Positions 50,001-58,376 of a stretch of DNA of 64,000 nucleotides are shown one piece after another. Made by a program: the position numbers and the translations under genes. Location of the stretch: NCBI RefSeq assembly GCF_000429245.1, contig NZ_AUBM01000006.1, positions 379,051-443,050 of the forward strand. Reading direction: 5' to 3'. Numbering within the stretch: position 1 is the first letter of the stretch; every line of letters begins with the position of its first letter. Source of the DNA: Schaalia georgiae DSM 6843. Lineage in GTDB: Bacteria; Actinomycetota; Actinomycetes; Actinomycetales; Actinomycetaceae. The notes under the pieces are model-generated. The model did not search any database, had not been told where the DNA came from, and saw nothing but the letters and a program-made list of their open reading frames with translations.

Positions 50001-50141
50001 GGCGGGGCTGGACGAGGCGGGGGCCGCGGCCTGGTCGCGGCCGCCTGGAAGCGCTTGTGCTGGTGCTGCGAAAGCTGCGCCCCCGATTAACGCTCCTGTG
50101 AGCGCGATCGCGAGCGCGCCGCGTGGCATATGGGGAGTCAT
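47010..50141 (-). CDS. secreted BspA-type leucine-rich-repeat protein with cell-wall-binding repeats
   Basis: 1043 aa. The signal peptide ends near AFAAPAQA (about 32). BspA-like LRR_5 repeats span about 60-727, with units such as LPDSLTSLP and IGDRAFADA. A paralogous beta-rich module (about 735-870, including YVDPALSLSSPVIDQVGD) follows. The C-terminus has about six 20-residue aromatic/Gly repeats of the GWxxDGGxWYY type (about 905-1043) resembling choline/glucan-binding cell-wall repeats. There is no LPxTG or membrane anchor, so surface attachment is through the C-terminal repeats. BspA-type proteins are adhesins for host matrix and other bacteria. The C-terminal third is nearly identical in DNA to the end of the 2403-aa neighbour. 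Confidence 0.9.
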   Translation of the reverse strand: MTPHMPRGALAIALTGALIGGAAFAAPAQALPGGRDQAAAPASSSPASSALKPAVGATTNEDGFEIDANGVLLRYTGSASDVRIPGKVTAIADEAMRGTTAERITVPSTVRTIGDRAFADARQLKTLVFEDTADHPSQLTALGAEVALNTLALTEITVPAKTASLGEGAFASSGITRLSLPDSLTSLPARMAQGTGLLEEVVVGDGVTEIGDSAFRSARELRGLGVRQADGSAAAGFPFSLVTIGRDAFTESGLRSIDLPASVRSVGYGAFAETPNLAHVGLNEGLASIGEFAFNNTGISELAIPDSVTTVGGSAFGGNGSLTRVHIGRGVAAGQLSTVFAGSPQLGAFTADPANASYEAVDGVLYSKDRTGLVAYPAAKGSGGTYTVLDGTTRIEPSAVFGAALTGIVLPDSLRSIGNKAFSGSGLESVVLPKGFQALEESAFWAMPSLARVDLGGTKTIGEEAFFASRALRTVDFRADLGRLTAIGSYAFAETGLVSAALPDSVASLGDQAFARSPELKDVHLGSGLTEVGARVFTGSTALASLSLAPSNPVLSLDGSVLYQQRDDGCHLVYAAVAAPTPAYSVRPGTAQIDEAAFKGIPTLREVVVPEGVKAIGAEAFAEIPELTDVALPDSLEEVADVFAGTRVGTIEFGARTRTIGEAAFTGALPIRMIVRGGKDGSFTSPEETTPRYAASAFFGEGMKRIAYTHGNFPQTLVLPSTVEELVLTTGALKAEQLAASHVYVAAGEGSVAWSVARAAMEKAGLDPASQLHRYVDPALSLSSPVIDQVGDASKVQVEAGQTIEVTATLTGGVSVGREARAIEIGPGGAETVVSDWNSAYDSDPSPDGADGGVLSSWVRFTWVPLVDGASLRVETRDITFRVVAGVVGSAVPSAPVPGEGQWVRDSVGWWYRFGDGTYPRGQALVIDGATYRFDESGHARTGWVRDGGYWFHHGASGAMSTGWLVDGGAWYYLIPGWGAMAIGWVNDGGTWYYLNAAGHMTTGWQKIEGSWYYLGDSGKMTTGWRHIDGYWRFFEPTGELRH

Positions 50142-50220
50142 GGCCGTTCCAATGGTCGAGGGGGCGGGGAGTGGGGACGGCCATGGACGGCAGTCCCTGA
50201 TTCCATTAACGGTATTGGTT

Positions 50221-50280
50221 ATTCATTACCACTTCAAGCAATTTATCATACGGCATTATAAATAGCGCGTATTCATTACC
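50221..50280 (-). promoter_or_regulatory. AT-rich promoter region of the 1043-aa surface protein gene
   Basis: A reverse-strand TATAAT lies at 50260-50255, about 115 nt before the ATG, in an exceptionally AT-rich stretch. ATTCATTACC is repeated exactly at 50221-50230 and 50271-50280, one copy on either side of the -10, a possible operator pair. No convincing -35 is seen. Confidence 0.5.
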
Positions 50281-50418
50281 GCTTAATCGTTCGATTGAGC
50301 AACTAGTCGTCCGGCGGACTGAGCCGCCTTCTCATTGGAGTCCGGGGCACCGGGCGCCTCCGGTCCGGGCTCGCCCCTGGCCTGCCGACAGTGGCGTTCC
50401 GCATAGTTGTGCAATCGC

Positions 50419-50521
50419 TTGGCGGTCGGGGCGGAGCACGGGCTGTTTTGCAAGCGTTGCCCGACTGCGTGCGGCCGAGCTCCTTGGTGGTCGGGGCGGA
50501 GCACGGGCTGTTTTACAAGCG
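50419..50521. repeat. two 38-bp direct repeats
   Basis: Copies at 50419-50456 and 50484-50521 (TTGG(C/T)GGTCGGGGCGGAGC and on to CAAGCG) differ at two positions. They lead directly into the GTTATAAC palindrome. They are part of the 951-bp gene-free interval 50142-51092. Confidence 0.88.
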
Positions 50522-50537
50522 AAGTTGAGTTTTCAAA

Positions 50538-50587
50538 GGGCTACCACACTTTGCAAGCGTTATAACACTTGCAAAGTGTGGTAGCCC
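50538..50587. repeat. 50-bp GTTATAAC-centred palindrome
   Basis: GGGCTACCACACTTTGCAAG and its exact reverse complement flank CGTTATAACA; only the two bases beside the GTTATAAC core break the symmetry. It is the most perfect member of the family (others at 18917, 24741 and 38347). Confidence 0.93.
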
Positions 50588-50635
50588 TGTAAAAGCGGAG
50601 GTACCGCTGTGAGAACAGCCCACCGCGCGCCCCGC

Positions 50636-50742
50636 GGCGCCCGGCGGGGCGCATCGGGGCAGGAAACCACCTACTGGGGCAGGTTAACCCCCATTGGGGC
50701 AGGTTAATAACCTACCCCAATGCACCGTAACCTACCCCAATG
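50636..50742. repeat. second composite array: hairpin unit plus 20-bp ATTGGGGCAGG units
   Basis: GGCGCCCGGCGGGGCGC (50636) is followed by ATCGGGGCAGG, ACTGGGGCAGG and ATTGGGGCAGG at 50653, 50673 and 50693 (exact 20-bp steps). Reverse copies CCTACCCCAAT lie at about 50711 and 50731. The order and spacing match 13724-13912. The central hairpin has arms 50692-50704 and 50710-50722 with one mismatch. Confidence 0.88.
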
Positions 50743-50875
50743 CGGACGCGCACCGACGCCGAACAGCATGGCGGCTCAACAGTGCCCAATGACCCGGAGA
50801 CACGGGCCGGCTCGTCACCGGGCAGCGGGAGCACGCCACAGGGCACCGCTGCGGGAACAGACCCCGCTCCGCCCC

Positions 50876-51036
50876 GCATTGCGCAGAAAAGGGCCCCACG
50901 GACGAGCGGTCCGATCAGACGGGTAGTCCGATCAGGCGGCACTGCCCCGCCCAGCATTACGCGGAGAAGGGTGTCCCACGGACGGCTGGTCCGATCAGAC
51001 AGCGCTACTCCACCCCCGCATTGCACAGAGAAGGGG
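50876..51036. repeat. three partial copies of a 45-47-bp repeat
   Basis: Units starting GCATTRCGCRGARAAGGG begin at 50876, 50954 and 51018. The first two continue through CCCACGGACG to GGTCCGATCAGAC; the third is cut off by the terminator hairpin. There is no coding capacity. Confidence 0.8.
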
Positions 51037-51072
51037 CTGGCGCGCAGCGATTCCTCGCTGCGCGCCAGCCCC
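51033..51072 (-). terminator. terminator of the 2403-aa surface protease gene
   Basis: GGGGCTGGCGCGCAGCGA, loop TTCC, and the exact complementary 18-nt arm, starting 20 nt after the reverse-strand stop. Very stable, without a T-run. Confidence 0.8.
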
Positions 51073-51092
51073 GGAGCGGTTCGCTCAGGGGA

Positions 51093-54000
51093 TCACCCTT
51101 TCAGCGCACCGGATGGGCCGAACTCGTACCACTTGCCGCCGATCTGCTGCCAGCCCGTGGCCATGCGGCCGGAGGCATCCAGGTAGTACCAGTACCCGCC
51201 GTCGACAACCCAACCGGTCACCATGGCGCCCGAGGGAGCGAGGTAGTACCAGTACCCGCCGTCGGCAACCCAGCCGGTGGCCATGCGGCCCGAGGAGCCC
51301 ATGTAGTACCAGGTTCCACCGTCATTGACCCAGCCGGTCGCCATAGCGCCCCAACCGGGGATCAGGTAGTACCAGGCGCCACCATCGACCAACCAACCAG
51401 TGGACATCGCACCAGAAGCCCCATGGTGGAACCAGTACCCGCCATCACGCACCCAACCAGTGCGCAGGTATCCCGACTCGTCGAAACGGTACGTCGCACC
51501 ATCGATCACCAGGGCCTGACCACGCGGATACGTCCCATCGCCGAACCGGTACCACCAACCAACAGAATCCCGCACCCACTGGCCCTCACCAGGCACCGGA
51601 GCAGAAGGCACGGCAGAACCCACCACACCAGCGACCACACGGAACGTGGCATCACGCGCCTCGACGCGCAACGACGCCCCATCAACCGACGGAACCCACG
51701 TGAAGGCAGCCGACGACGAGGGCACGCGCCCGTCCCCAGTGGGTCCGTCAGCCGCCCCGGCCGCCTGGCCGGAGGCAACGGACTGCGTGGGCGCGGCCTG
51801 GCCCGCGGGCGCTGCCTGGCCGGAGCCGGACTGGGCTTGGCCTGAGCCGGACTGGGCTTGGCCTGAGCCGGACTGGGCTTGATCCGAGCCGGACTGGGCC
51901 CCGCCCTCGTCCGCGCCTGCGGGCGCCTGCGCACCCGGCTCCGCCCCGGCGTTCGCGCCCGGCGCGGGGGAGGGCTGGGCGGCGCCCATGGCGGCCCAGT
52001 CGGAGACGACGGTCTCAGCGCCGCCGGGCCCGATCTCGATGGCGCGGGCCTCGCGTCCGACGGAGACGCCGCCGGTCAGCGTGGCCGTCACCTCAATGGT
52101 CTGGCCCGCCTCCACCTGGACCTTCGAGGCATCCCCCACCTGGTCGATCACAGGCGAGGACAACGACAGAGCCGGATCCACATACCGGTGCAGCTGGGAC
52201 GCCGGATCCAAACCGGCCTTCTCCATAGCCGCCCTGGCCACCGACCACGCGACCGACCCCTCACCAGCGGCCACGTACACGTGAGAGGCGGCGAGCTGCT
52301 CGGCGCTGAGCGCGTAGGTCCCCAGCGCGAGTACCTCGACGGTGGAGGGGAGCACCAGCGTCTGCGGGAAGGAACCCCCGTAGCCGTAATTGATCCGTTT
52401 CATGCCCTCGCCGAAGAACGCGGCCGTAGCGCGGGCGCCCGTGGAGTCCGTCGACCCGGTGAAGGAGCCGCCGACGCCACCGCGCACGATCATGCGGTCC
52501 GGCACGTTGCCCTTGAAGGCGTTCTCGTCGATGGTGTGGATCCGCGTGCCGAACTCGATGAACTCGATCGCCGTGGAGTACAGGCCATCGACCGTCTCCA
52601 GGGAGTCGGGCAGGACGATCTCAGTCAGTGACGACGCGTTGTTGAAGGACCCGGCCTTGAGGACCTTCAGGCCCTCGGGCAGGACGACGCGCTGGAGCGC
52701 CTTGTTGTTGCGGAACGCCTGCGCGTCGATCTGCACGGTCCCGGGGCGCACCGAGTACTCGGTGAACGTGTTCGTCGGCAGGGACAGCACCAGGTGCGTC
52801 CCGTCCTGCCGTTTCGCGTACAGGACGTTGTTCTCCGCCGAGTACACGGGGTTGTCCGGGCTGACGGTCAGTGCCCGCAGCACATCCGAACCGGCGAGGA
52901 AGCCCGTGTCCAGATCCGTCAGCGCCGCCCCGATGCGGACCTCCTCCAGGTGCGGGTTGTTCTCGAAGGCGAAGGCGCCGACCGACTTCAGCGAGTCCGG
53001 GAAGACGAGGACACGGACGGGGACGCCGGAGAACGCCATAGAGCCCACCGCCTCCAGCCGGTTCAGGTCGGTCCTGAAGTCCACTGATGTGAGCGAGGAG
53101 GAGTCGAAGGCGGAGTCGCCGATCGTCACCGTGCCACCCAGGTTGGCGCTGGCCAGGTTCGCCGTCGACTGGAAGGCGTGCGCCTCCAGCGTCTCGAACT
53201 GGTCGGGCAGCACCACATCGGTCAGTTGCGCGTTCGCGAAGGCGCACACGCCGATGGACCGCAGCGACGCCGGGAAGCTGATCTGACGCAGGGGGGCCTG
53301 CTGGAACGCCTCGTCGTCGATGCGGGCGGTCCCATCGACCACCGTGTAGGACCCGCCGCTGTTCTTCGCCATGGGGTAGGCGACCAGGTGCGTGTGGTCC
53401 TTCGTGTACAGGACTCCGTCGACGCTCTCGTAGGAGGCGTTCGCCGAGTCCACCGTGATGGACGAGAGCTTGGGCGAGAGCGTGAAAGCGGAGACCAGTT
53501 GGTCCGGGGCCACATTCGGGCCCAGGTGGGCCTTCGTCAGCTCGGGCATCGCCTTGAAGGCGCCCTTTCCGACTGTGGTCACCGAGTCGGGCAGCTCGAC
53601 CTCGGTGAGCAGCGTTCCTGAGAACGCCTGCTCGCCCACGGAGACGAGGCCTTTGTTGAGGCCCAGGTGGGTGAGCGGCGCCTTCATGAAGGCGCTGTCG
53701 CCGATGGTGCTCACGGAGGCCGGCAGGTCCAACGAGGCGAAACGGGTGCCGCTGAACGCGCTCGCCCCGATGGTCGTCAGGGCCGAGGGCAGTCCTGCCT
53801 TGGTGGAGCCGTCGGCCTGGCGGATGCGCAGCTCGCCGAGCGAGGTGTTCTCCGAGAAGGCGGACGCCCCGATCTGCGTGACCGCGTCGCCGATGGTCAC
53901 CTCGTTGAGCTGGGAACTGCGTTCGGCAAGATCCGAGGGGATCGCCGTCAGCGAATCAGGCAGGGACAGGCGCTTGATCGTGGAGTTCGAGAACGCGCCG

Positions 54001-57000
54001 CCTCCCAGCTTGACGACCTTCGACGGCAGGAGGATCTCGTCGAGGCTGTAGTCGTTATCGACCAGGGCGCCCCCGAGCTCGGTGAGCTGGGAGGGGTGTG
54101 CGGCGGTGTCCTCGAAGACCACTGCCGTCAGCCTGCGCGCGTCGGCGAACGCCCGGTTCCCGATCGTGCGGACGGTGGCGGGGATGGTGATGCGCTCGGC
54201 GTTGACGCCCCGCAGCGCCTCGTCGGCGATCGCGGTGACCGTGTCGGGCACGCTGATGGTGCTGCCCGAGCCGCGGTACTGCGTGAGCACGCCGTCCGCG
54301 TCGATGACGAAGTCGTCGTAGTCGCCCTGGTGCACCTCGACTGGGGCGGTCGCCGTCTTATCACCGGCGGGGGTCGCCACCGTGGCGGTGACGGTGCCGC
54401 GCGCGGAGCGGTCCCCCGCTGTAATGGTGGCGCTCAGGGTGTCGGCGGAGGGCTGGATGGATGCGCCCTCCACGTCCAGGGCCCACGTCACCGAGGATCC
54501 CCGCAGCGAGGGGGCCAGCAGCGCCGAGACGCCCGCCTGCCCGCTGGTGGGGATGATGATCGGGGAGTCGGAGAGGGCGATCCCGGTCTCGTCGGAGACG
54601 GGGGCGACCTTCACATGGGCCGTTGCGCTGACCGCCGGATCCGCGGCCGACGCCACGACGATGTCCGCCTCCCCCTGGCCGACGCCCGTCACCACGCCGG
54701 AGTCGCTGACCGTGGCCACCGCCTGGTCGCTGGAGGACCACGTGACGTCGGTCATGTTGGCTTCGGCGGGCTCGTGGCTCACGCCCAGCTTCGCGTTCTG
54801 GCCGGGCACCAGCGACAGCGACGACTGGTCCAGGGTGAGCGAGGTCATCGGAATGGACTCGACGACGACGCGGTGGCTCTTCGAGGCATTGATCCCGAAG
54901 TCCCACGCGTGCAGCAGCGGGGTGGAGGGGAGTTTGCCCTTGCCGCCCTGCTCCGTCCAGCTCTTCTGCAGATCGGAGGCGCGCACGTCGAAGTGGTAGC
55001 GGTGGGTCCCGTCCGCTTCGACCGTGCCGTCGTCGGCCACCAGGATGCGGTGGAACCAGCCGCCGCTGTCCGGGTCGGCGAAGTCGACCGCTGCCAGGGG
55101 CGAGGAGTCGGCCACGTCGAAGGAAATGGTCTTCTCCGCGCCTTCGCCCGTGGTGGCGAGGTTGGAGATCTCAGGCGCCACGGTGTCCATCGTGAAGTCG
55201 TAGGACAGCTCCTGGTGGGAGGAGTCCGGGCCATCGGTGTCCGTCGAGATCGTCAGCTTGTAGGCGCCGTCGGGCACGAGGTCGCCCTGCTCATCGCGCC
55301 CGTCGAAGATCGGCGAGCCGATCCGGGCCTCGGCGTAGAGGACCTCCATCCTCCGGGGGTTGAACAGCGACTTGTGGGCGCCGTCGAAGGTGTAGGAGCG
55401 CACCGTCTCGCCCGCCTCGTTGGTGTACGTGTACGTCATCTTCGCGGTGGAGCGCAGTGTGCCGGTCACGGGCTGGATCGAGTTGGGCGACACCGACCAT
55501 CCACTGTTCGACACGATGTAGCGCGACGGGTCGGGCTTCACCTGGTCGAGGGAGCCGATCTTCTGCAGCGGGTTGACTCCCAGCGGCATCCCGGTCGTCG
55601 TCGAGGCGAGGGCCGACTTGTAGATGTGGGCCTTCTGGGCGCCCTCGTCGGACCACTTCGTGTCGAACACGTTCGCGGCGCCCCAGTTCCCGTAGAAGCC
55701 CAGGAAGGGCACCGTCAGGCCGGGCTCCCCCTCGGTCTGCGAGGCGAACTCGACGAATCCGTCGATGAAGGTCCCCTTGGGCAGGTTCGCGCCGACGTAG
55801 TCGGCGAAGGACTGCTCGACGGCGATGGCGATGCCCACCCGCGCCGTGCCCCCGGCGGGGACGGTGATGGTGGCGCCCTCGGAGGTGCCCGAGACGCCCT
55901 CGCCCGAGTAGGACACGGTGATGCCCTCACTGCGGAAGTTCTTCGAGTGCTCGCAGATCAGACCGCTCTCGTTGACCAGCTCGGACAGGGCCTGGCTGGA
56001 CAGCGCGTAGGAGCGCGCCTCGGAGTCCACGTTGCGCAGGGTGATGCCGAAGGTCCAGCCGCTGGTGCCATCACCCAGGTCGGCCTTGGGGCGCGACGGG
56101 GAGCGGGCCCCATCGACCGTGGGGTAGACGGTGGCCGTCGTGGCCGCCAGGGCGTCGGCGATCCCAGCGCCCTGCTTGCGCGGGGAGTAGTAGGCGCCCG
56201 TGCCCTGGTGGGCGTCGACGACCGGGTGCGCCGTGCCCATCAGCAAATTGGTGACGACGTCGTGTTTGTCGGAGTCCGAGAAGGACGAGAAGCGCTTGTC
56301 CGAGGCGACCCGCTGGCGCACCTGCGCGGCGATGCCCGCCATCTGCGGGGTCGCCATCGACGTGCCCGACATATAGCCGTACTTGTCACCGGGGAGCGCC
56401 GAGTAGATGTTGCCACCGGGCGCGGAGATCTCGGGCTTGAGGGTCAGATCGGGCGAGACGCCCCAGGACGAGAAGTCGGACATCGCGTAGTCGGTGGAGG
56501 GGGCCAGGCGCGCGCCCTTCTCGATGACCAGGTTGTGGTCGGCCGCGGCCAGCATCGCCTCGCCGTTCGCCTTGGAGATGAAGGCGACGGGGATGGTGGT
56601 GGTCTGGACGGCGGGGCGCGTCAGCGAGTCCGAGTCCTCGTTGTCGTAGATGACGACCGCAGTCGGTTTGTAGGGCGCCAGGGCCTTGACCTTGTCCTCG
56701 AAGGTCATGGGCTTGCCTGCGTCGGAGGTCCCGCCCCTGCGGACCAGGGCGAAGGCGCCCTCGATCCCGTCGGGATTCGCCTGGACCATGGCCGCGATAT
56801 CAGCGGCCTTGCCCTCGCCCGCGTCCACGTAGCGGTACGTCCCCGACTCGATGTCGCCGAAGGACGCCATGCCCTCCTCCAAGGGGTTGTGGCCCTCCAT
56901 GTACCCGATCTGCCGACCCGCTGCGGTGAAGCAGGGCAGGCCCTCCTGGGTGTTGTCGACCGAGGCCACGGACAGGGACGTCTGGAACGTCGAGGGCTCG

Positions 57001-58304
57001 TCCACTGTGGAGGAGTCGGGATCCGAGGCGTAGGGAAGGTTCACCCCGGAGGTGTTGCCATGGGCCGAGGAGTACGAGTTGCCCGCTGCGACATTGAGGG
57101 TGATGCCCTTCTCGCGCAGGACCTTGTAGGCGTCGGCGTAGATGGAGGCGGCCTCGTCGCTCATGCCCGCGTCGGATCCGAAGGACATGTTGACCGAGTC
57201 GGGCTCCAGCACGCCCACGTCGTCGAGGGCGCCCAGGATCGCGGAGTCGGGTAGGGCGCCATCGGAGTCGCGCGCCACCTTGAGGGCCATGAGCTGGGCG
57301 TTCGGCGCAGTGCCGCGGATCGTGCCGCCGTTGCCGGTGGCGATGCCCGACACGTGGGTGCCGTGCGAGAGGTCGGCGCTGGAGTGGGGCACCACGTCCG
57401 CGTCGTTGTCCGCGTAGTCGTAGGCGAAGGCGATCTTCTCAGAGACGTAGACGCCCTCCTTGCCGACGGCGAGCTTCGACTTCAAGGAGGAGACGTCGCC
57501 TTCGTGGAGTTTGACGGTGGAGTCGTCCAGGTCGCCGCTGAATGCGGGGTGGCCCACCTCGAGGCCGGTGTCGATGACCGCGATCACCTGGCCGTCGCCC
57601 TTGTAGGCGGTGGAGTCCGCGTGGGTCATCGCCAGTGAGGACGCGTTGGCGGGGGGCTCGACTGTGTCGAGGGCGGGGGTCTCGATGTCGCGCTGGTGGA
57701 GCTCCTCCACGAACGCCGCCTTGACCCCCTCTACGCCGCGGACCGCCTCGAGCGCCCCACGGGGGATCTCGATGGCGAATCCGTCGATGACGGTGGAGTA
57801 GTCCTTGATGTCGGTGATGGGAGTACCGCCGGAGGTGCTCACGCCGGGCAGCGCGCCCGAGACGGCGGAGGTGATGCGGTCTTTGACGACCTCGTGCTTC
57901 GTGGAGGAGGAGAGGCCGAAGATCCGCCTGTACCACGGGACTCCCACAGTGCCCTCGTCGAGTTGGACGATGACTGTGACCGGCGTGGTGCCGCCGGTGC
58001 GGTCCTCGTCGGCGAGCAGGCCGCCGTCCGGCGCCTTGGCGCCGCCACCGGCCAGTTCGGACATCGAACTGAGCCCGGTCTCGAGGCTGCGGCCGCTCTG
58101 CGAGTCGTCGCCGGCACCCGTCCCGGACTGAGCCGCAGCGCCCGACGGCTCCGCGGGGGCCGGAGCGGACGGGCGGGCCGCGTGGGAGGCCGACGGAGCG
58201 GGTGGGGGCGCGGCCGCCGTGGGTGATGCCAGCGCCACCGCGCTGGCGACGAGCGCGCTTGAGAGCGTGAGCGTGAGAGTCGCGCGTGGAATGTGTCGTT
58301 TCAT
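51093..58304 (-). CDS. giant secreted subtilase fused to BspA-type LRR and cell-wall-binding repeats
   Basis: 2403 aa. Signal peptide about 1-31, then an Ala/Pro-rich stretch and an I9-like propeptide (VTVIVQLDEGTVGVPW...). The S8 protease domain has D245 (VIAVIDTGLEVGHP), H314 (SHGTHVSGIATG) and S649 (GTSMATPQMAG), with a PA-type insert at about 465-555. Fn3-like domains as in C5a peptidases/lactocepins follow (about 760-1120), then a bacterial Ig-like domain (about 1150-1230) and BspA LRR_5 repeats (about 1325-1998). Next come a module shared with the 1043-aa neighbour, a repeated QSGSGQA linker (about 2135-2165), and aromatic/Gly wall-binding repeats (about 2250-2403). All three catalytic residues are present, so it should be active at the cell surface against host or bacterial proteins. 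No LPxTG is seen. Confidence 0.93.
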   Translation of the reverse strand: MKRHIPRATLTLTLSSALVASAVALASPTAAAPPPAPSASHAARPSAPAPAEPSGAAAQSGTGAGDDSQSGRSLETGLSSMSELAGGGAKAPDGGLLADEDRTGGTTPVTVIVQLDEGTVGVPWYRRIFGLSSSTKHEVVKDRITSAVSGALPGVSTSGGTPITDIKDYSTVIDGFAIEIPRGALEAVRGVEGVKAAFVEELHQRDIETPALDTVEPPANASSLAMTHADSTAYKGDGQVIAVIDTGLEVGHPAFSGDLDDSTVKLHEGDVSSLKSKLAVGKEGVYVSEKIAFAYDYADNDADVVPHSSADLSHGTHVSGIATGNGGTIRGTAPNAQLMALKVARDSDGALPDSAILGALDDVGVLEPDSVNMSFGSDAGMSDEAASIYADAYKVLREKGITLNVAAGNSYSSAHGNTSGVNLPYASDPDSSTVDEPSTFQTSLSVASVDNTQEGLPCFTAAGRQIGYMEGHNPLEEGMASFGDIESGTYRYVDAGEGKAADIAAMVQANPDGIEGAFALVRRGGTSDAGKPMTFEDKVKALAPYKPTAVVIYDNEDSDSLTRPAVQTTTIPVAFISKANGEAMLAAADHNLVIEKGARLAPSTDYAMSDFSSWGVSPDLTLKPEISAPGGNIYSALPGDKYGYMSGTSMATPQMAGIAAQVRQRVASDKRFSSFSDSDKHDVVTNLLMGTAHPVVDAHQGTGAYYSPRKQGAGIADALAATTATVYPTVDGARSPSRPKADLGDGTSGWTFGITLRNVDSEARSYALSSQALSELVNESGLICEHSKNFRSEGITVSYSGEGVSGTSEGATITVPAGGTARVGIAIAVEQSFADYVGANLPKGTFIDGFVEFASQTEGEPGLTVPFLGFYGNWGAANVFDTKWSDEGAQKAHIYKSALASTTTGMPLGVNPLQKIGSLDQVKPDPSRYIVSNSGWSVSPNSIQPVTGTLRSTAKMTYTYTNEAGETVRSYTFDGAHKSLFNPRRMEVLYAEARIGSPIFDGRDEQGDLVPDGAYKLTISTDTDGPDSSHQELSYDFTMDTVAPEISNLATTGEGAEKTISFDVADSSPLAAVDFADPDSGGWFHRILVADDGTVEADGTHRYHFDVRASDLQKSWTEQGGKGKLPSTPLLHAWDFGINASKSHRVVVESIPMTSLTLDQSSLSLVPGQNAKLGVSHEPAEANMTDVTWSSSDQAVATVSDSGVVTGVGQGEADIVVASAADPAVSATAHVKVAPVSDETGIALSDSPIIIPTSGQAGVSALLAPSLRGSSVTWALDVEGASIQPSADTLSATITAGDRSARGTVTATVATPAGDKTATAPVEVHQGDYDDFVIDADGVLTQYRGSGSTISVPDTVTAIADEALRGVNAERITIPATVRTIGNRAFADARRLTAVVFEDTAAHPSQLTELGGALVDNDYSLDEILLPSKVVKLGGGAFSNSTIKRLSLPDSLTAIPSDLAERSSQLNEVTIGDAVTQIGASAFSENTSLGELRIRQADGSTKAGLPSALTTIGASAFSGTRFASLDLPASVSTIGDSAFMKAPLTHLGLNKGLVSVGEQAFSGTLLTEVELPDSVTTVGKGAFKAMPELTKAHLGPNVAPDQLVSAFTLSPKLSSITVDSANASYESVDGVLYTKDHTHLVAYPMAKNSGGSYTVVDGTARIDDEAFQQAPLRQISFPASLRSIGVCAFANAQLTDVVLPDQFETLEAHAFQSTANLASANLGGTVTIGDSAFDSSSLTSVDFRTDLNRLEAVGSMAFSGVPVRVLVFPDSLKSVGAFAFENNPHLEEVRIGAALTDLDTGFLAGSDVLRALTVSPDNPVYSAENNVLYAKRQDGTHLVLSLPTNTFTEYSVRPGTVQIDAQAFRNNKALQRVVLPEGLKVLKAGSFNNASSLTEIVLPDSLETVDGLYSTAIEFIEFGTRIHTIDENAFKGNVPDRMIVRGGVGGSFTGSTDSTGARATAAFFGEGMKRINYGYGGSFPQTLVLPSTVEVLALGTYALSAEQLAASHVYVAAGEGSVAWSVARAAMEKAGLDPASQLHRYVDPALSLSSPVIDQVGDASKVQVEAGQTIEVTATLTGGVSVGREARAIEIGPGGAETVVSDWAAMGAAQPSPAPGANAGAEPGAQAPAGADEGGAQSGSDQAQSGSGQAQSGSGQAQSGSGQAAPAGQAAPTQSVASGQAAGAADGPTGDGRVPSSSAAFTWVPSVDGASLRVEARDATFRVVAGVVGSAVPSAPVPGEGQWVRDSVGWWYRFGDGTYPRGQALVIDGATYRFDESGYLRTGWVRDGGYWFHHGASGAMSTGWLVDGGAWYYLIPGWGAMATGWVNDGGTWYYMGSSGRMATGWVADGGYWYYLAPSGAMVTGWVVDGGYWYYLDASGRMATGWQQIGGKWYEFGPSGALKG

Positions 58305-58376
58305 GACTGCCCCATGGTTGACGGATATTGGATAAGCGCACCCTTTTCGGGGAATAAGGCCACTCCTATTTCTGCC

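Noticed and set aside
50720-51186. Small open frames downstream of the 20-bp array
   Set aside because: They read through the 45-47-bp repeats and the terminator hairpin and resemble no protein.
53667-57254. 1195-codon forward frame opposite the subtilase gene
   Set aside because: Shadow frame with low-complexity Arg/Gly/Val/Asp sequence and no motifs; the reverse strand encodes the intact protease.
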